Assembly: GCF_047971185.1 (NCBI RefSeq)
Contig: NZ_JBKDZH010000050.1
Coordinates: 10,373-74,372, forward strand
DNA length: 64,000 nt
Direction: 5' to 3'
Source: Kluyvera sp047971185
GTDB lineage: Bacteria; Pseudomonadota; Gammaproteobacteria; Enterobacterales; Enterobacteriaceae
Positions 57,629 through 64,000 of this stretch are shown piece by piece. The notes beneath the pieces are model-generated. The model was not told where the DNA came from and did not search any database. It saw only the letters and a list, made by a program, of their open reading frames with translations. The position numbers were made by a program, and so were the translations under genes. Numbering within the stretch: the first letter of the stretch is position 1; each line of letters opens with the position of its first letter.

Positions 57629-58537
57629 ATGGCAACCGTTGACCTGAGTCAGTTACCCGTTCCCGACGTGGTTGAGGAACTGGACTATGAAACCATCCTT
57701 GCGGAACGCAAAGCGATACTGATTTCGCTCTATCCCGAAGACCAGCAGGAGGCCATTGCCCGGACATTGGCGCTTGAGTCAGAGCCGATTGTTAAGCTGC
57801 TGCAGGAAAACGCCTACCGTGAAGTTATCTGGCGTCAGCGGGTGAACGAAGCCGCGCAGGCGGTGACGCTGGCCTATTCCGCCGGTAACGACCTCGACGT
57901 CGTGGCAGGGAACAACAATACCGAACGTCTGACCATCACCCCGGCGGATGATACCACTATTCCGCCGACACCTGCCGTTATGGAATCCGATACCGACCTG
58001 CGTCTGCGCACGCAACAGGCGTTTGAGGGCTTGAGCGTGGCGGGGCCGGTCGGCGCATATGAGTATCACGGTCGCAGCGCCGACGGGCGGGTTGCTGACG
58101 TCTCAGTCGCAAGTCCGTCGCCAGCCTGCGTGACGATTACCGTGCTATCGCGCGAGGGTGACGGCACTGCCAGCGATGAACTACTGGCGATTGTTGATAA
58201 AGCTCTGAACGCCGAAGATGTGCGCCCGGTGGCCGACCGGGTGACCGTCCAGTCAGCCGAGATTGTGCCGTACCAGATTGACGCGACGCTCTACGTTTAC
58301 CCCGGCCCTGAATCAGAGCCCATCAGGCAGGCATCAGAGCAAAAGCTGCAGAGCTACATCAGCGCGCAGCACCGCCTCGGGCGTGATATCCGCCTGTCGG
58401 CCATTTACGCGGCGCTGCATGTTGAGGGGGTGCAGCGTGTCGAGCTGTCATCACCGCAGGCCGACATAGTGCTGAGTAAGTCGCAGGCGTCGAACTGTAC
58501 CGAGTACCAGATAACTATCGGGGGTTCGGATGAGTGA
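57629..58537 (+). CDS. J: Baseplate assembly protein gpJ
   Basis: A 302-residue protein, the P2 gpJ length. DLSQLPVPDVVEELDYETILAERK at the start and the TLSYSAGNDLD-like AYSAGNDLDVVAG block are typical. It forms the wedge arm of the baseplate. Overlaps I by 8 bp. Confidence 0.96.
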   Translation: MATVDLSQLPVPDVVEELDYETILAERKAILISLYPEDQQEAIARTLALESEPIVKLLQENAYREVIWRQRVNEAAQAVTLAYSAGNDLDVVAGNNNTERLTITPADDTTIPPTPAVMESDTDLRLRTQQAFEGLSVAGPVGAYEYHGRSADGRVADVSVASPSPACVTITVLSREGDGTASDELLAIVDKALNAEDVRPVADRVTVQSAEIVPYQIDATLYVYPGPESEPIRQASEQKLQSYISAQHRLGRDIRLSAIYAALHVEGVQRVELSSPQADIVLSKSQASNCTEYQITIGGSDE

Positions 58538-59138
58538 CCGGCTGTTACCCGTTGGCTCGTCGCCGCTGGAAGTTGCCGCTGCTGCTGCACTCTCTGAGAT
58601 TCAGCGCGTGCCGGTACCGCTGCGCACCCTGTGGAACTGGCGCATCTGTCCGGTAAAGCTACTGCCGTATCTGGCGTGGGCGCTGTCGGTCGACAGGTGG
58701 GATGAGAAGTGGCCGGAGGCGACAAAGCGCAGCGTCTGCGCGTCCTCGTTTTTCGTCCATCAGCACAAAGGCACCATCAGCGCATTGCGTCGGGTGGTTG
58801 AGCCGCTCGGCTTTCTGATTGAGGTGCGCGAGTGGTGGCAGCTCGACGAGGAGCCAGGAACATTCCGCCTCGTTGTCGGTGTACTCGACAGCGGCATCAC
58901 TGACGAAATGTATCAGGAACTTGAGCGCCTGATTGAAGACGCAAAACCGGCAAGCCGCCACCTGACCGGGCTGGCTATCAGCCTGAGCTCAACCGGCGAG
59001 CTGTATGTCGGCGTGGGATATTACGACGGCGACGCGTTGACCGTTTACCCCTACACCCCCGAGGAAATTGTCGTCGGCGGTGAATATTACCCGGCCTCGG
59101 CCATCCATTTGATTGATAACCTGAGAGTGAACGCATGA
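58530..59138 (+). CDS. I: Baseplate/tail protein gpI
   Basis: A 202-residue protein of the P2 gpI family. LLPVGSSPLEVAAAAALSEIQRVPVPLRTLWN and LLPYLAWALSVDRWDEKWPEATKR are conserved. It links the tail fibre to the baseplate. Overlaps H by 4 bp. Confidence 0.95.
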   Translation: MSDRLLPVGSSPLEVAAAAALSEIQRVPVPLRTLWNWRICPVKLLPYLAWALSVDRWDEKWPEATKRSVCASSFFVHQHKGTISALRRVVEPLGFLIEVREWWQLDEEPGTFRLVVGVLDSGITDEMYQELERLIEDAKPASRHLTGLAISLSSTGELYVGVGYYDGDALTVYPYTPEEIVVGGEYYPASAIHLIDNLRVNA

Positions 59139-60199
59139 CCGCAAAATATTTTGCCATTCTGACCAATCAGGGCGCGGCGCGGCTGGCGAACGCGGCGGCA
59201 CTCGGCACCAAACTCAACCTGACGCAGATGGCCGTCGGTGATGCGAATGGTACGTTGCCGACCCCTGACCCGGCGCAGACGAAGCTCATTAACCAGAAGC
59301 GCATCGCGCCGCTGAACCTGCTGACCGTTGACCCGGCCAATACCAGCCAGATTATCGCGGAGCAAATTATTCCCGAGAACGAGGGTGGTTTCTGGATCCG
59401 CGAGATTGGTCTCTATGACGATGATGGGATTCTGATTGCCGTAGCGAACTGCCCGGAGACCTACAAGCCGCAACTGCAGGAGGGAAGCGGTCGCACGCAG
59501 ACCATTCGCATGATTTTGATTGTGTCGAGCACGTCGGCTATCACCCTGAAAATCGACCCGTCAGTCGTGCTGGCAACGCGCCAGTATGTCGACGACAAAG
59601 TTATCGAGGTGAAAGCCTATGCTGATAGTCTGCTGGCCGCACACCTTGCCGCTGCTGACCCGCACCCGCAATACCTGAAAATAACTGACATTGCGAAATA
59701 TACCCCGGTCGGCGTGCCGCTCCCTTATCCGTCAGCGACGCCGCCGACAGGTTGGCTGAAATGTAATGGTGCGGTATTTGATAAGGTGAAATATCCGGGG
59801 CTCGCCGCAGTATTTCCGTCAGGGAATCTGCCTGATTTGCGCGGTGAGTTTATCCGTGGCTGGGATGATGGGCGCGGGGTAGATAGCGGTAGGGGGTTAT
59901 TAGCCTCTCAGGACTCACTAGTCGCAGGGCATGTTCACTCGTTAGGCAGAATGTGGTCGTCATCAGATGAAACGAATAATGCCGCCAAGCATTTGGGTGT
60001 ATCTAAAAACATTCACAACACAACGAAAGATAATATGGGTAATGGGATTATCGAGGATGTTGATAGCGCGTTAGGGATTGCAATTGGTTATGGTCAGGGC
60101 GGAAATTTTACGTCTACAACGTCGATAAAAAGCAATACAACCTCGACGGACAACAGGCCGCGAAATATCGCATTTAACTACATCGTGAGGGCGGCGTAA
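59135..60199 (+). CDS. H: Tail fibre protein gpH, short form
   Basis: A 354-residue fibre protein, about half the P2 gpH length (669). Residues ~1-160 are the conserved DUF3751 baseplate-binding part (KYFAILTNQGAARLANAAALGTKLNLTQMAVGD); a short shaft (ADPHPQYL) and a tail-collar domain (GVPLPYPSATPPTGWLKCNGAVF; LPDLRGEFIRGWDDGRGVDSGR) follow. The distal part (SSSDETNNAAKHLGVSKNIHN...) is AT-rich and low in similarity, as expected of a recombined receptor-binding tip. Confidence 0.9.
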   Translation: MTAKYFAILTNQGAARLANAAALGTKLNLTQMAVGDANGTLPTPDPAQTKLINQKRIAPLNLLTVDPANTSQIIAEQIIPENEGGFWIREIGLYDDDGILIAVANCPETYKPQLQEGSGRTQTIRMILIVSSTSAITLKIDPSVVLATRQYVDDKVIEVKAYADSLLAAHLAAADPHPQYLKITDIAKYTPVGVPLPYPSATPPTGWLKCNGAVFDKVKYPGLAAVFPSGNLPDLRGEFIRGWDDGRGVDSGRGLLASQDSLVAGHVHSLGRMWSSSDETNNAAKHLGVSKNIHNTTKDNMGNGIIEDVDSALGIAIGYGQGGNFTSTTSIKSNTTSTDNRPRNIAFNYIVRAA

Positions 60200-60795
60200 T
60201 GGCAAAAGCAACGCTGAATAAAAACGGTATCGCCACTAAAGCTGGCGATATGACGGTCTATAACTTTGATGGTGAGACGCTAGAATATTTATCGGCATCC
60301 GTGGAATTTCTTGCTGTCGGCGTTGGTATTCCTGCTAACTCCTGCACCGATGCTCCCGTCGACGCAAAAAATGGTTTTGCTGTGTGCCGCGCGACCAGTC
60401 TGGATGGGTGGGATTATGTTATCGACCACCGGGGCGAGACGGTGTATGACACAGAAACCGGCCAGCCTGTCGAGATAACCGGGCTTGGTGATTATCCTGA
60501 TAATGTAACCACCATCGAACCGCTGACGCCTTATGACCGCTGGAACGGTAGCGAATGGGTCGCGGATGAGGAAGCACAGAAAAGCGCTCAGGTTGTTGAG
60601 GCGCAGCAGAAAAAAGCCTCATTGCTGGCGGAAGCCCAAAGCACTATCAGTCTGTGGCAGACCGAGCTACAGCTCGGCATCATCAGCGATGATGACAAGG
60701 CCAGCCTGATTATGTGGATGAAGTACATTCAGGCGTTGAACGCAGTTGATACTTCAACAGCACCGGGTATCGAGTGGCCGGTTAAACCGGAGTAA
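60199..60795 (+). CDS. Tail fibre assembly chaperone (gpG-like)
   Basis: A 198-residue protein of the caudoviral tail-fibre-assembly family: NFDGETLEYLSASVEFLAVGVGIPANSCTDAP at the start and LTPYDRWNGSEWV later; a helical C-terminus. It helps fold or trimerise H and usually co-varies with its tip. Shares one base with H. Confidence 0.9.
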   Translation: MAKATLNKNGIATKAGDMTVYNFDGETLEYLSASVEFLAVGVGIPANSCTDAPVDAKNGFAVCRATSLDGWDYVIDHRGETVYDTETGQPVEITGLGDYPDNVTTIEPLTPYDRWNGSEWVADEEAQKSAQVVEAQQKKASLLAEAQSTISLWQTELQLGIISDDDKASLIMWMKYIQALNAVDTSTAPGIEWPVKPE

Positions 60796-60800
60796 CGCAG

Positions 60801-60825
60801 GGCGGGCTGATGCCCGTCTTTTTTT
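60801..60825 (+). terminator. Rho-independent terminator after the fibre genes
   Basis: GGCGGGC-TGAT-GCCCGTC (7-bp stem with one G-T pair) followed by TTTTTTT, 6 bp after the chaperone stop. It ends the V-to-G late operon. Confidence 0.92.
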
Positions 60826-60873
60826 CAATTTGTTTATGTGCCATCGGCTACCCATCGCCGACAAATAGCCCCT

Positions 60874-60892
60874 CACCAGACCAGCCAGGACA
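60874..60892 (+). promoter_or_regulatory. CACCAGACCAG, candidate late-promoter element before FI
   Basis: The core CACCAGACCA equals the minus-strand element at 50383 and 47379. It stands between the previous operon's terminator and the FI start (35 bp from the end of the element to the ATG), where the FI-FII late promoter should be. Confidence 0.5.
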
Positions 60893-60926
60893 ATAACACT
60901 CGCCCACTAACCACGGAGTTAACCGG

Positions 60927-62114
60927 ATGAGTGATTTTCACCACGGCGTACAGGTGCTTGAGATTAACGACGGCACCCGCGTCATTTCAACTGTCGCAAC
61001 CGCAATCGTCGGCATGGTCTGCACGGCCAGCGATGCGGATGCCGAAACATTCCCCCTCAATGAGCCGGTACTGATTACCAATGTGCAGAGCGCCATTGCG
61101 AAAGCCGGTAAAAAAGGCACGCTGGCCGCATCCCTGCAGGCTATCGCCGACCAGTCTAAACCCGTCACCGTTGTCGTGCGCGTTGCCGAAGGTGTCGACG
61201 ATGACCCGGATGCTGCTCAGGCGCAGACCATTTCGAACATCATCGGCGGCACGGATGAGAACGGTAAATACACCGGTATCAAGGCGCTGTTGACTGCCGA
61301 AGCGGTCACCGGTGTTAAGCCGCGTATTCTCGGTGTGCCGGGTCTCGATACGCAGGAAGTCGCAACCGCACTCGCGTCGGTCTGTATCAGCCTGCGCGCG
61401 TTTGGCTATGTCAGCGCATGGGACTGTAAGACCATTTCCGAGGCTATGGCCTATCGCGAGAATTTCAGTCAGCGCGAGCTGATGGTCATCTGGCCTGATT
61501 TCCTTGCATGGGACACCACCGCGAACGCCACCGCAACGGCATACGCCACCGCCCGCGCACTCGGCCTGCGTGCTTACATCGACCAGACCGTCGGCTGGCA
61601 CAAAACCCTGTCTAACGTCGGCGTACAGGGTGTCACCGGCATCAGCGCGTCAGTTTTTTGGGATTTGCAGGCATCCGGCACTGATGCTGACCTGCTCAAC
61701 GAGGCCGGGGTGACGACGCTGGTGCGCAAGGATGGTTTCCGTTTTTGGGGTAACCGCACCTGCTCTGATGACCCGCTTTTCCTGTTTGAGAACTACACCC
61801 GTACCGCGCAGGTGCTGGCCGACACGATGGCAGAGGCGCACATGTGGGCGGTCGATAAGCCCATCACCGCATCGCTCATCCGTGACATTGTCGACGGCAT
61901 TAACGCCAAATTCCGCGAGCTGAAATCTAACGGCTACATCGTGGACGGTGAATGCTGGTTCGACGAGGAATCGAACGATAAGGAAACCCTCAAGGCCGGG
62001 AAACTGTATATCGACTACGACTATACGCCGGTTCCACCACTGGAAAGCCTGACCCTGCGCCAGCGTATCACCGATAAATATCTGGTGAATCTGGCCGAAT
62101 CGGTCAACAGCTAA
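60927..62114 (+). CDS. FI: Tail sheath protein FI
   Basis: A 395-residue contractile sheath protein, the P2 FI length (396). DFHHGVQVLEINDGTRVISTVATAIVGMVCTA and the later VSVFWDLQ-like SASVFWDLQASGTDADLLNEAGVTTLVRKDGFRFWGNRTCSDDP are conserved. It contracts to inject DNA. Confidence 0.97.
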   Translation: MSDFHHGVQVLEINDGTRVISTVATAIVGMVCTASDADAETFPLNEPVLITNVQSAIAKAGKKGTLAASLQAIADQSKPVTVVVRVAEGVDDDPDAAQAQTISNIIGGTDENGKYTGIKALLTAEAVTGVKPRILGVPGLDTQEVATALASVCISLRAFGYVSAWDCKTISEAMAYRENFSQRELMVIWPDFLAWDTTANATATAYATARALGLRAYIDQTVGWHKTLSNVGVQGVTGISASVFWDLQASGTDADLLNEAGVTTLVRKDGFRFWGNRTCSDDPLFLFENYTRTAQVLADTMAEAHMWAVDKPITASLIRDIVDGINAKFRELKSNGYIVDGECWFDEESNDKETLKAGKLYIDYDYTPVPPLESLTLRQRITDKYLVNLAESVNS

Positions 62115-62129
62115 GGAGCCTGAAACAAC

Positions 62130-62648
62130 ATGGCACTACCCCGCAAACTCAAATATCTGAACATGTTCAATGACGGCCTGAGCTACATGGGCGTTGTTGA
62201 ATCCGTGACGCTGCCGAAGCTGACCCGCAAGCTCGAAAACTATCGCGGCGGCGGTATGAATGGTGCGGCGGCGATTGACCTCGGCCTCGACGACGAAGCG
62301 CTCACCGTCGAGTGGTCTGTCGGTGGCCTGCCTGATGTGGCGCTGTGGGCGCAGTACGCCGCGCCGGGTGCTGACGCTGTGCCGCTGCGTTTTGCTGGAT
62401 CCTACCAGCGCGACGACACCGGCGAAATCATCGCGGTCGAGGTGGTCATGCGTGGCCGTCATAAAGAAATCGACGGCGGCGAGAATAAGCAGGGTGAAAA
62501 CACCTCGACCAAACTATCGACCGTTTGCACCTATTACCGCCTCACGATTGATGGTAGCGACGTCATCGAAATCGACACCGTCAACATGGTCGAGAAGGTG
62601 AATGGCGTCGACCGTCTGGAACAGCACCGCCGCGCAATCGGGCTGTAA
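62130..62648 (+). CDS. FII: Tail tube protein FII
   Basis: A 172-residue tube protein, the P2 FII length: LPRKLKYLNMFNDGLSYMGVVESVTLPKLTRKLENYRGGGMNG. It stacks into the inner tail tube. Fifteen bases after FI, with AGGAG before the ATG. Confidence 0.97.
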   Translation: MALPRKLKYLNMFNDGLSYMGVVESVTLPKLTRKLENYRGGGMNGAAAIDLGLDDEALTVEWSVGGLPDVALWAQYAAPGADAVPLRFAGSYQRDDTGEIIAVEVVMRGRHKEIDGGENKQGENTSTKLSTVCTYYRLTIDGSDVIEIDTVNMVEKVNGVDRLEQHRRAIGL

Positions 62649-62711
62649 TTCCCTGACCGGTCAGCACTGCTGGCCGGTTATTAATCCCCTTTCAGAGTAG
62701 AGAAAAACATC

Positions 62712-63047
62712 ATGGCAAAATCACCACGTAAACCCGCTGAATTTGTTGATACGGCTGGCAATGAAATTGACACCGTAAACCCGAATGTCGTGACCCTCGA
62801 TAAGCCGATTAAGCGTGCCGGTCAGACGATTGATAAAGTCACCCTGATTGAGCCGAACGCTGGTACCCTGCGCGGTGTCAGTCTGGCAGCGGTGGCGCAG
62901 TCCGAAGTCGATGCGCTGATTAAGGTACTGCCCCGCATGACCTATCCCGCGCTCACGGCGCAGGAGCTTACCGCAATGAACCTGCCCGATATGCTGTCGC
63001 TGGCCGCTAAGGTGATTGGTTTTTTGTCACCGGCTTCGGCGGAATAG
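62712..63047 (+). CDS. E: Tail assembly protein E (chaperone, unshifted product)
   Basis: A 111-residue protein of the P2 gpE type: TVNPNVVTLDKPIKRAGQTIDKVTLIEPNAGTLRG, then the helical NLPDMLSLAAKVIGFLSPASAE. With the frameshifted E+E' form it chaperones the tape measure. The slippery site lies seven codons before its stop. Confidence 0.95.
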   Translation: MAKSPRKPAEFVDTAGNEIDTVNPNVVTLDKPIKRAGQTIDKVTLIEPNAGTLRGVSLAAVAQSEVDALIKVLPRMTYPALTAQELTAMNLPDMLSLAAKVIGFLSPASAE

Positions 63048-63199
63048 ATTTTCCGCCTGACCTTTCGACCGATGACCTGATGGCGGATATCGCAGTGATA
63101 TTCCACTGGCCGCCATCAGAGCTCTATTCCCTGAGCCTGACCGAGCTCATCACATGGCGCGATAAGGCGCTGCAGCGTAGCGGAAACCACAATGAGTAA
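62712..63199 (+). CDS. E': E+E' fusion by -1 ribosomal frameshift
   Basis: At 63020-63026 the heptamer T-TTT-TTG lies in the E reading frame (GGT TTT TTG). A -1 slip continues as GTC-ACC-GGC... into an open frame to the TAA at 63197-63199, giving a fusion of about 162 residues. The new part reads DFPPDLSTDDLMADIAVIFHWPPSELYSLSLTELITWRDKALQR, the P2 GpE' (Phage_P2_GpE) domain. P2 uses the same slippery heptamer. Confidence 0.92.
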
Positions 63200-64000
63200 T
63201 AACCTGAGGCTTGAGGTATTGCTGAAAGCGGTCGACCAGGCGACCCGACCGCTTAAATCCATCCAGACCGCGAGTAAATCCCTCTCGGGTGATATTCGCG
63301 ACACACAAAAAGGGCTGCGTGACCTGAACGGTCAGGCATCGAAAATCGACGGCTTTCGTAAGGCAAGCGCGCAACTGGCCGTAACCAGCCAGTCGCTTGA
63401 GAAAGCGAAACGCGAGGCCGGTGAACTGGCCGTGCAGTTTAAAAACACCACCAGTCCGACCCGCGCGCAGGCGCAGGCACTCGAAGCGGCAAAGCGTGCC
63501 GCCTCTGAGCTGCAGACGAAATACAACAGCCTGAGAACGTCAGTACAGCGCCAGCGCTCCGGGCTGATGCAGGCCGGTATTAATACCCGCACCCTGTCTG
63601 CTGATGAGCGTCGGCTCAAAACCTCCATCAGCGAAACGACGGCGCAGCTTAACCGACAGCGCGAGGCACTGGCGCGCGTCAGTGCGCAGCAGGCGAAATT
63701 AAGCCGGGTGAAAGAGCGATATAAATCAGGGAAAGAGCTTGCCGGTAACATGGCCGCAGCCGGTGCTGCCGGGGTCGGTATCGCGACAGCGGGAACGATG
63801 GCCGGGGTTAAATTACTGATGCCCGGTTATGACTTTGCGCAGAAAAATTCCGAACTGCAGGCCGTGCTCGGGGTCGATAAGCAATCGCCAGAAATGGAGG
63901 CGCTACGCAAACAGGCGCGCCAGCTCGGCGACAATACTGCCGCCTCTGCAGATGACGCAGCGAGCGCGCAAATCATCATTGCGAAAAGCGGCGGTGACGC
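63192..64000 (+). CDS. T: Tail tape-measure protein gpT, N-terminal part
   Basis: An open frame from ATG 63192 (inside the end of E') runs off the window; 269 codons are visible. It begins MSNNLRLEVLLKAVDQATRPLKSIQ and continues with long coiled coil (SQSLEKAKREAGELAVQF, ALEAAKRAASELQTKYNSLR) and a hydrophobic GNMAAAGAAGVGIATAGTMAGV near residue 190. This is the N-terminus of P2-type tape measure, usually ~800 residues, which sets tail length. Confidence 0.95.
   Translation, partial: MSNNLRLEVLLKAVDQATRPLKSIQTASKSLSGDIRDTQKGLRDLNGQASKIDGFRKASAQLAVTSQSLEKAKREAGELAVQFKNTTSPTRAQAQALEAAKRAASELQTKYNSLRTSVQRQRSGLMQAGINTRTLSADERRLKTSISETTAQLNRQREALARVSAQQAKLSRVKERYKSGKELAGNMAAAGAAGVGIATAGTMAGVKLLMPGYDFAQKNSELQAVLGVDKQSPEMEALRKQARQLGDNTAASADDAASAQIIIAKSGGD

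Larger units (their letters stand above)
36979..64000. mobile_element. P2/186-type temperate prophage, left ~27 kb
   Basis: The order int-cI-cox-cII-early genes-A-SOS gene-accessory cassette-Q-P-O-N-M-L-X-lysis-R-S-V-W-J-I-H-G-FI-FII-E-E'-T is that of the P2/186 family (Peduovirus group). The cII protein and early genes are closest to phage 186 as I recall it. All visible structural genes have intact frames. The left end lies within fetB; U, D, ogr and the right attachment site should lie beyond the window. Confidence 0.95.

Overview
The window is a chromosomal segment of a member of the Enterobacteriaceae, close to Klebsiella, Enterobacter or Kosakonia. The evidence is conserved E. coli-like synteny (pheP, ybdG, nfsB, ybdF; folD, ybcJ, ybcI, cysS, ppiB, lpxH, purE, purK; selU; ybbP, ybbA, tesA, ybbO, cnoX, fetB), a romA-ramA/ramR locus that E. 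coli lacks, GC-rich coding DNA, and several REP/BIME repeats. Species cannot be fixed from the sequence alone. The last ~27 kb is the left part of a P2/186-type prophage that continues past the window end.

Bases 1-6450: the 5' part of a P-type cation ATPase, a 36-residue membrane peptide, a two-helix membrane protein, the multidrug-resistance regulator locus ramA-romA with divergent ramR and a perfect RamR operator, then ybdF, nfsB and a HigBA/RelE-like toxin-antitoxin pair. Bases 6450-14730: an XRE-type regulator divergent from a drug-efflux MFS gene, the mechanosensitive channel ybdG, and a carbohydrate operon (MFS symporter, TIM-barrel isomerase, Gfo/Idh/MocA dehydrogenase) ending with its probable LacI-type repressor; two identical palindromic operators lie in front of the operon. 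Bases 14800-21620: pheP, a TonB-dependent siderophore receptor with a Fur-like box, a DMT exporter, SOS-regulated sbmC, an AT-rich patch with yrbL, and tRNA-Arg argU.

Bases 21876-36400: housekeeping genes for folate, cysteinyl-tRNA, lipid A, purine and selenouridine metabolism, a divergent porin, and the ybbP-ybbA / tesA-ybbO-cnoX group. The E. coli allantoin cluster is missing between purK and selU, and a porin stands where E. coli has an Rhs block.

Bases 36406-64000: fetB (iron exporter permease) has lost its N-terminal third to prophage integration. The prophage runs int-cI (leftward), a Cox/Apl-like gene, cII, fil and other small early genes, replication gene A with an internal origin, an SOS-controlled small gene, a three-gene accessory cassette, then capsid (Q P O N M L), lysis (X Y K lysA-like lysB lysC), tail (R S V W J I H G), sheath and tube (FI FII), the frameshifted E/E' chaperone and the start of tape measure T.

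The most interesting element is the AT-rich cassette between the SOS gene and portal gene Q (44243-47137): a C5-cytosine DNA methyltransferase facing a DUF262-HEPN operon. The domain combination and its place at a P2-family accessory position suggest an anti-phage modification plus abortive-infection or restriction system in which a stand-alone HEPN nuclease takes the place of the usual nuclease domain. A second notable signal is a helically phased TGGC repeat found both at the prophage left end and in the lysogeny-switch region, probably the sites of one Cox/Apl-type protein.
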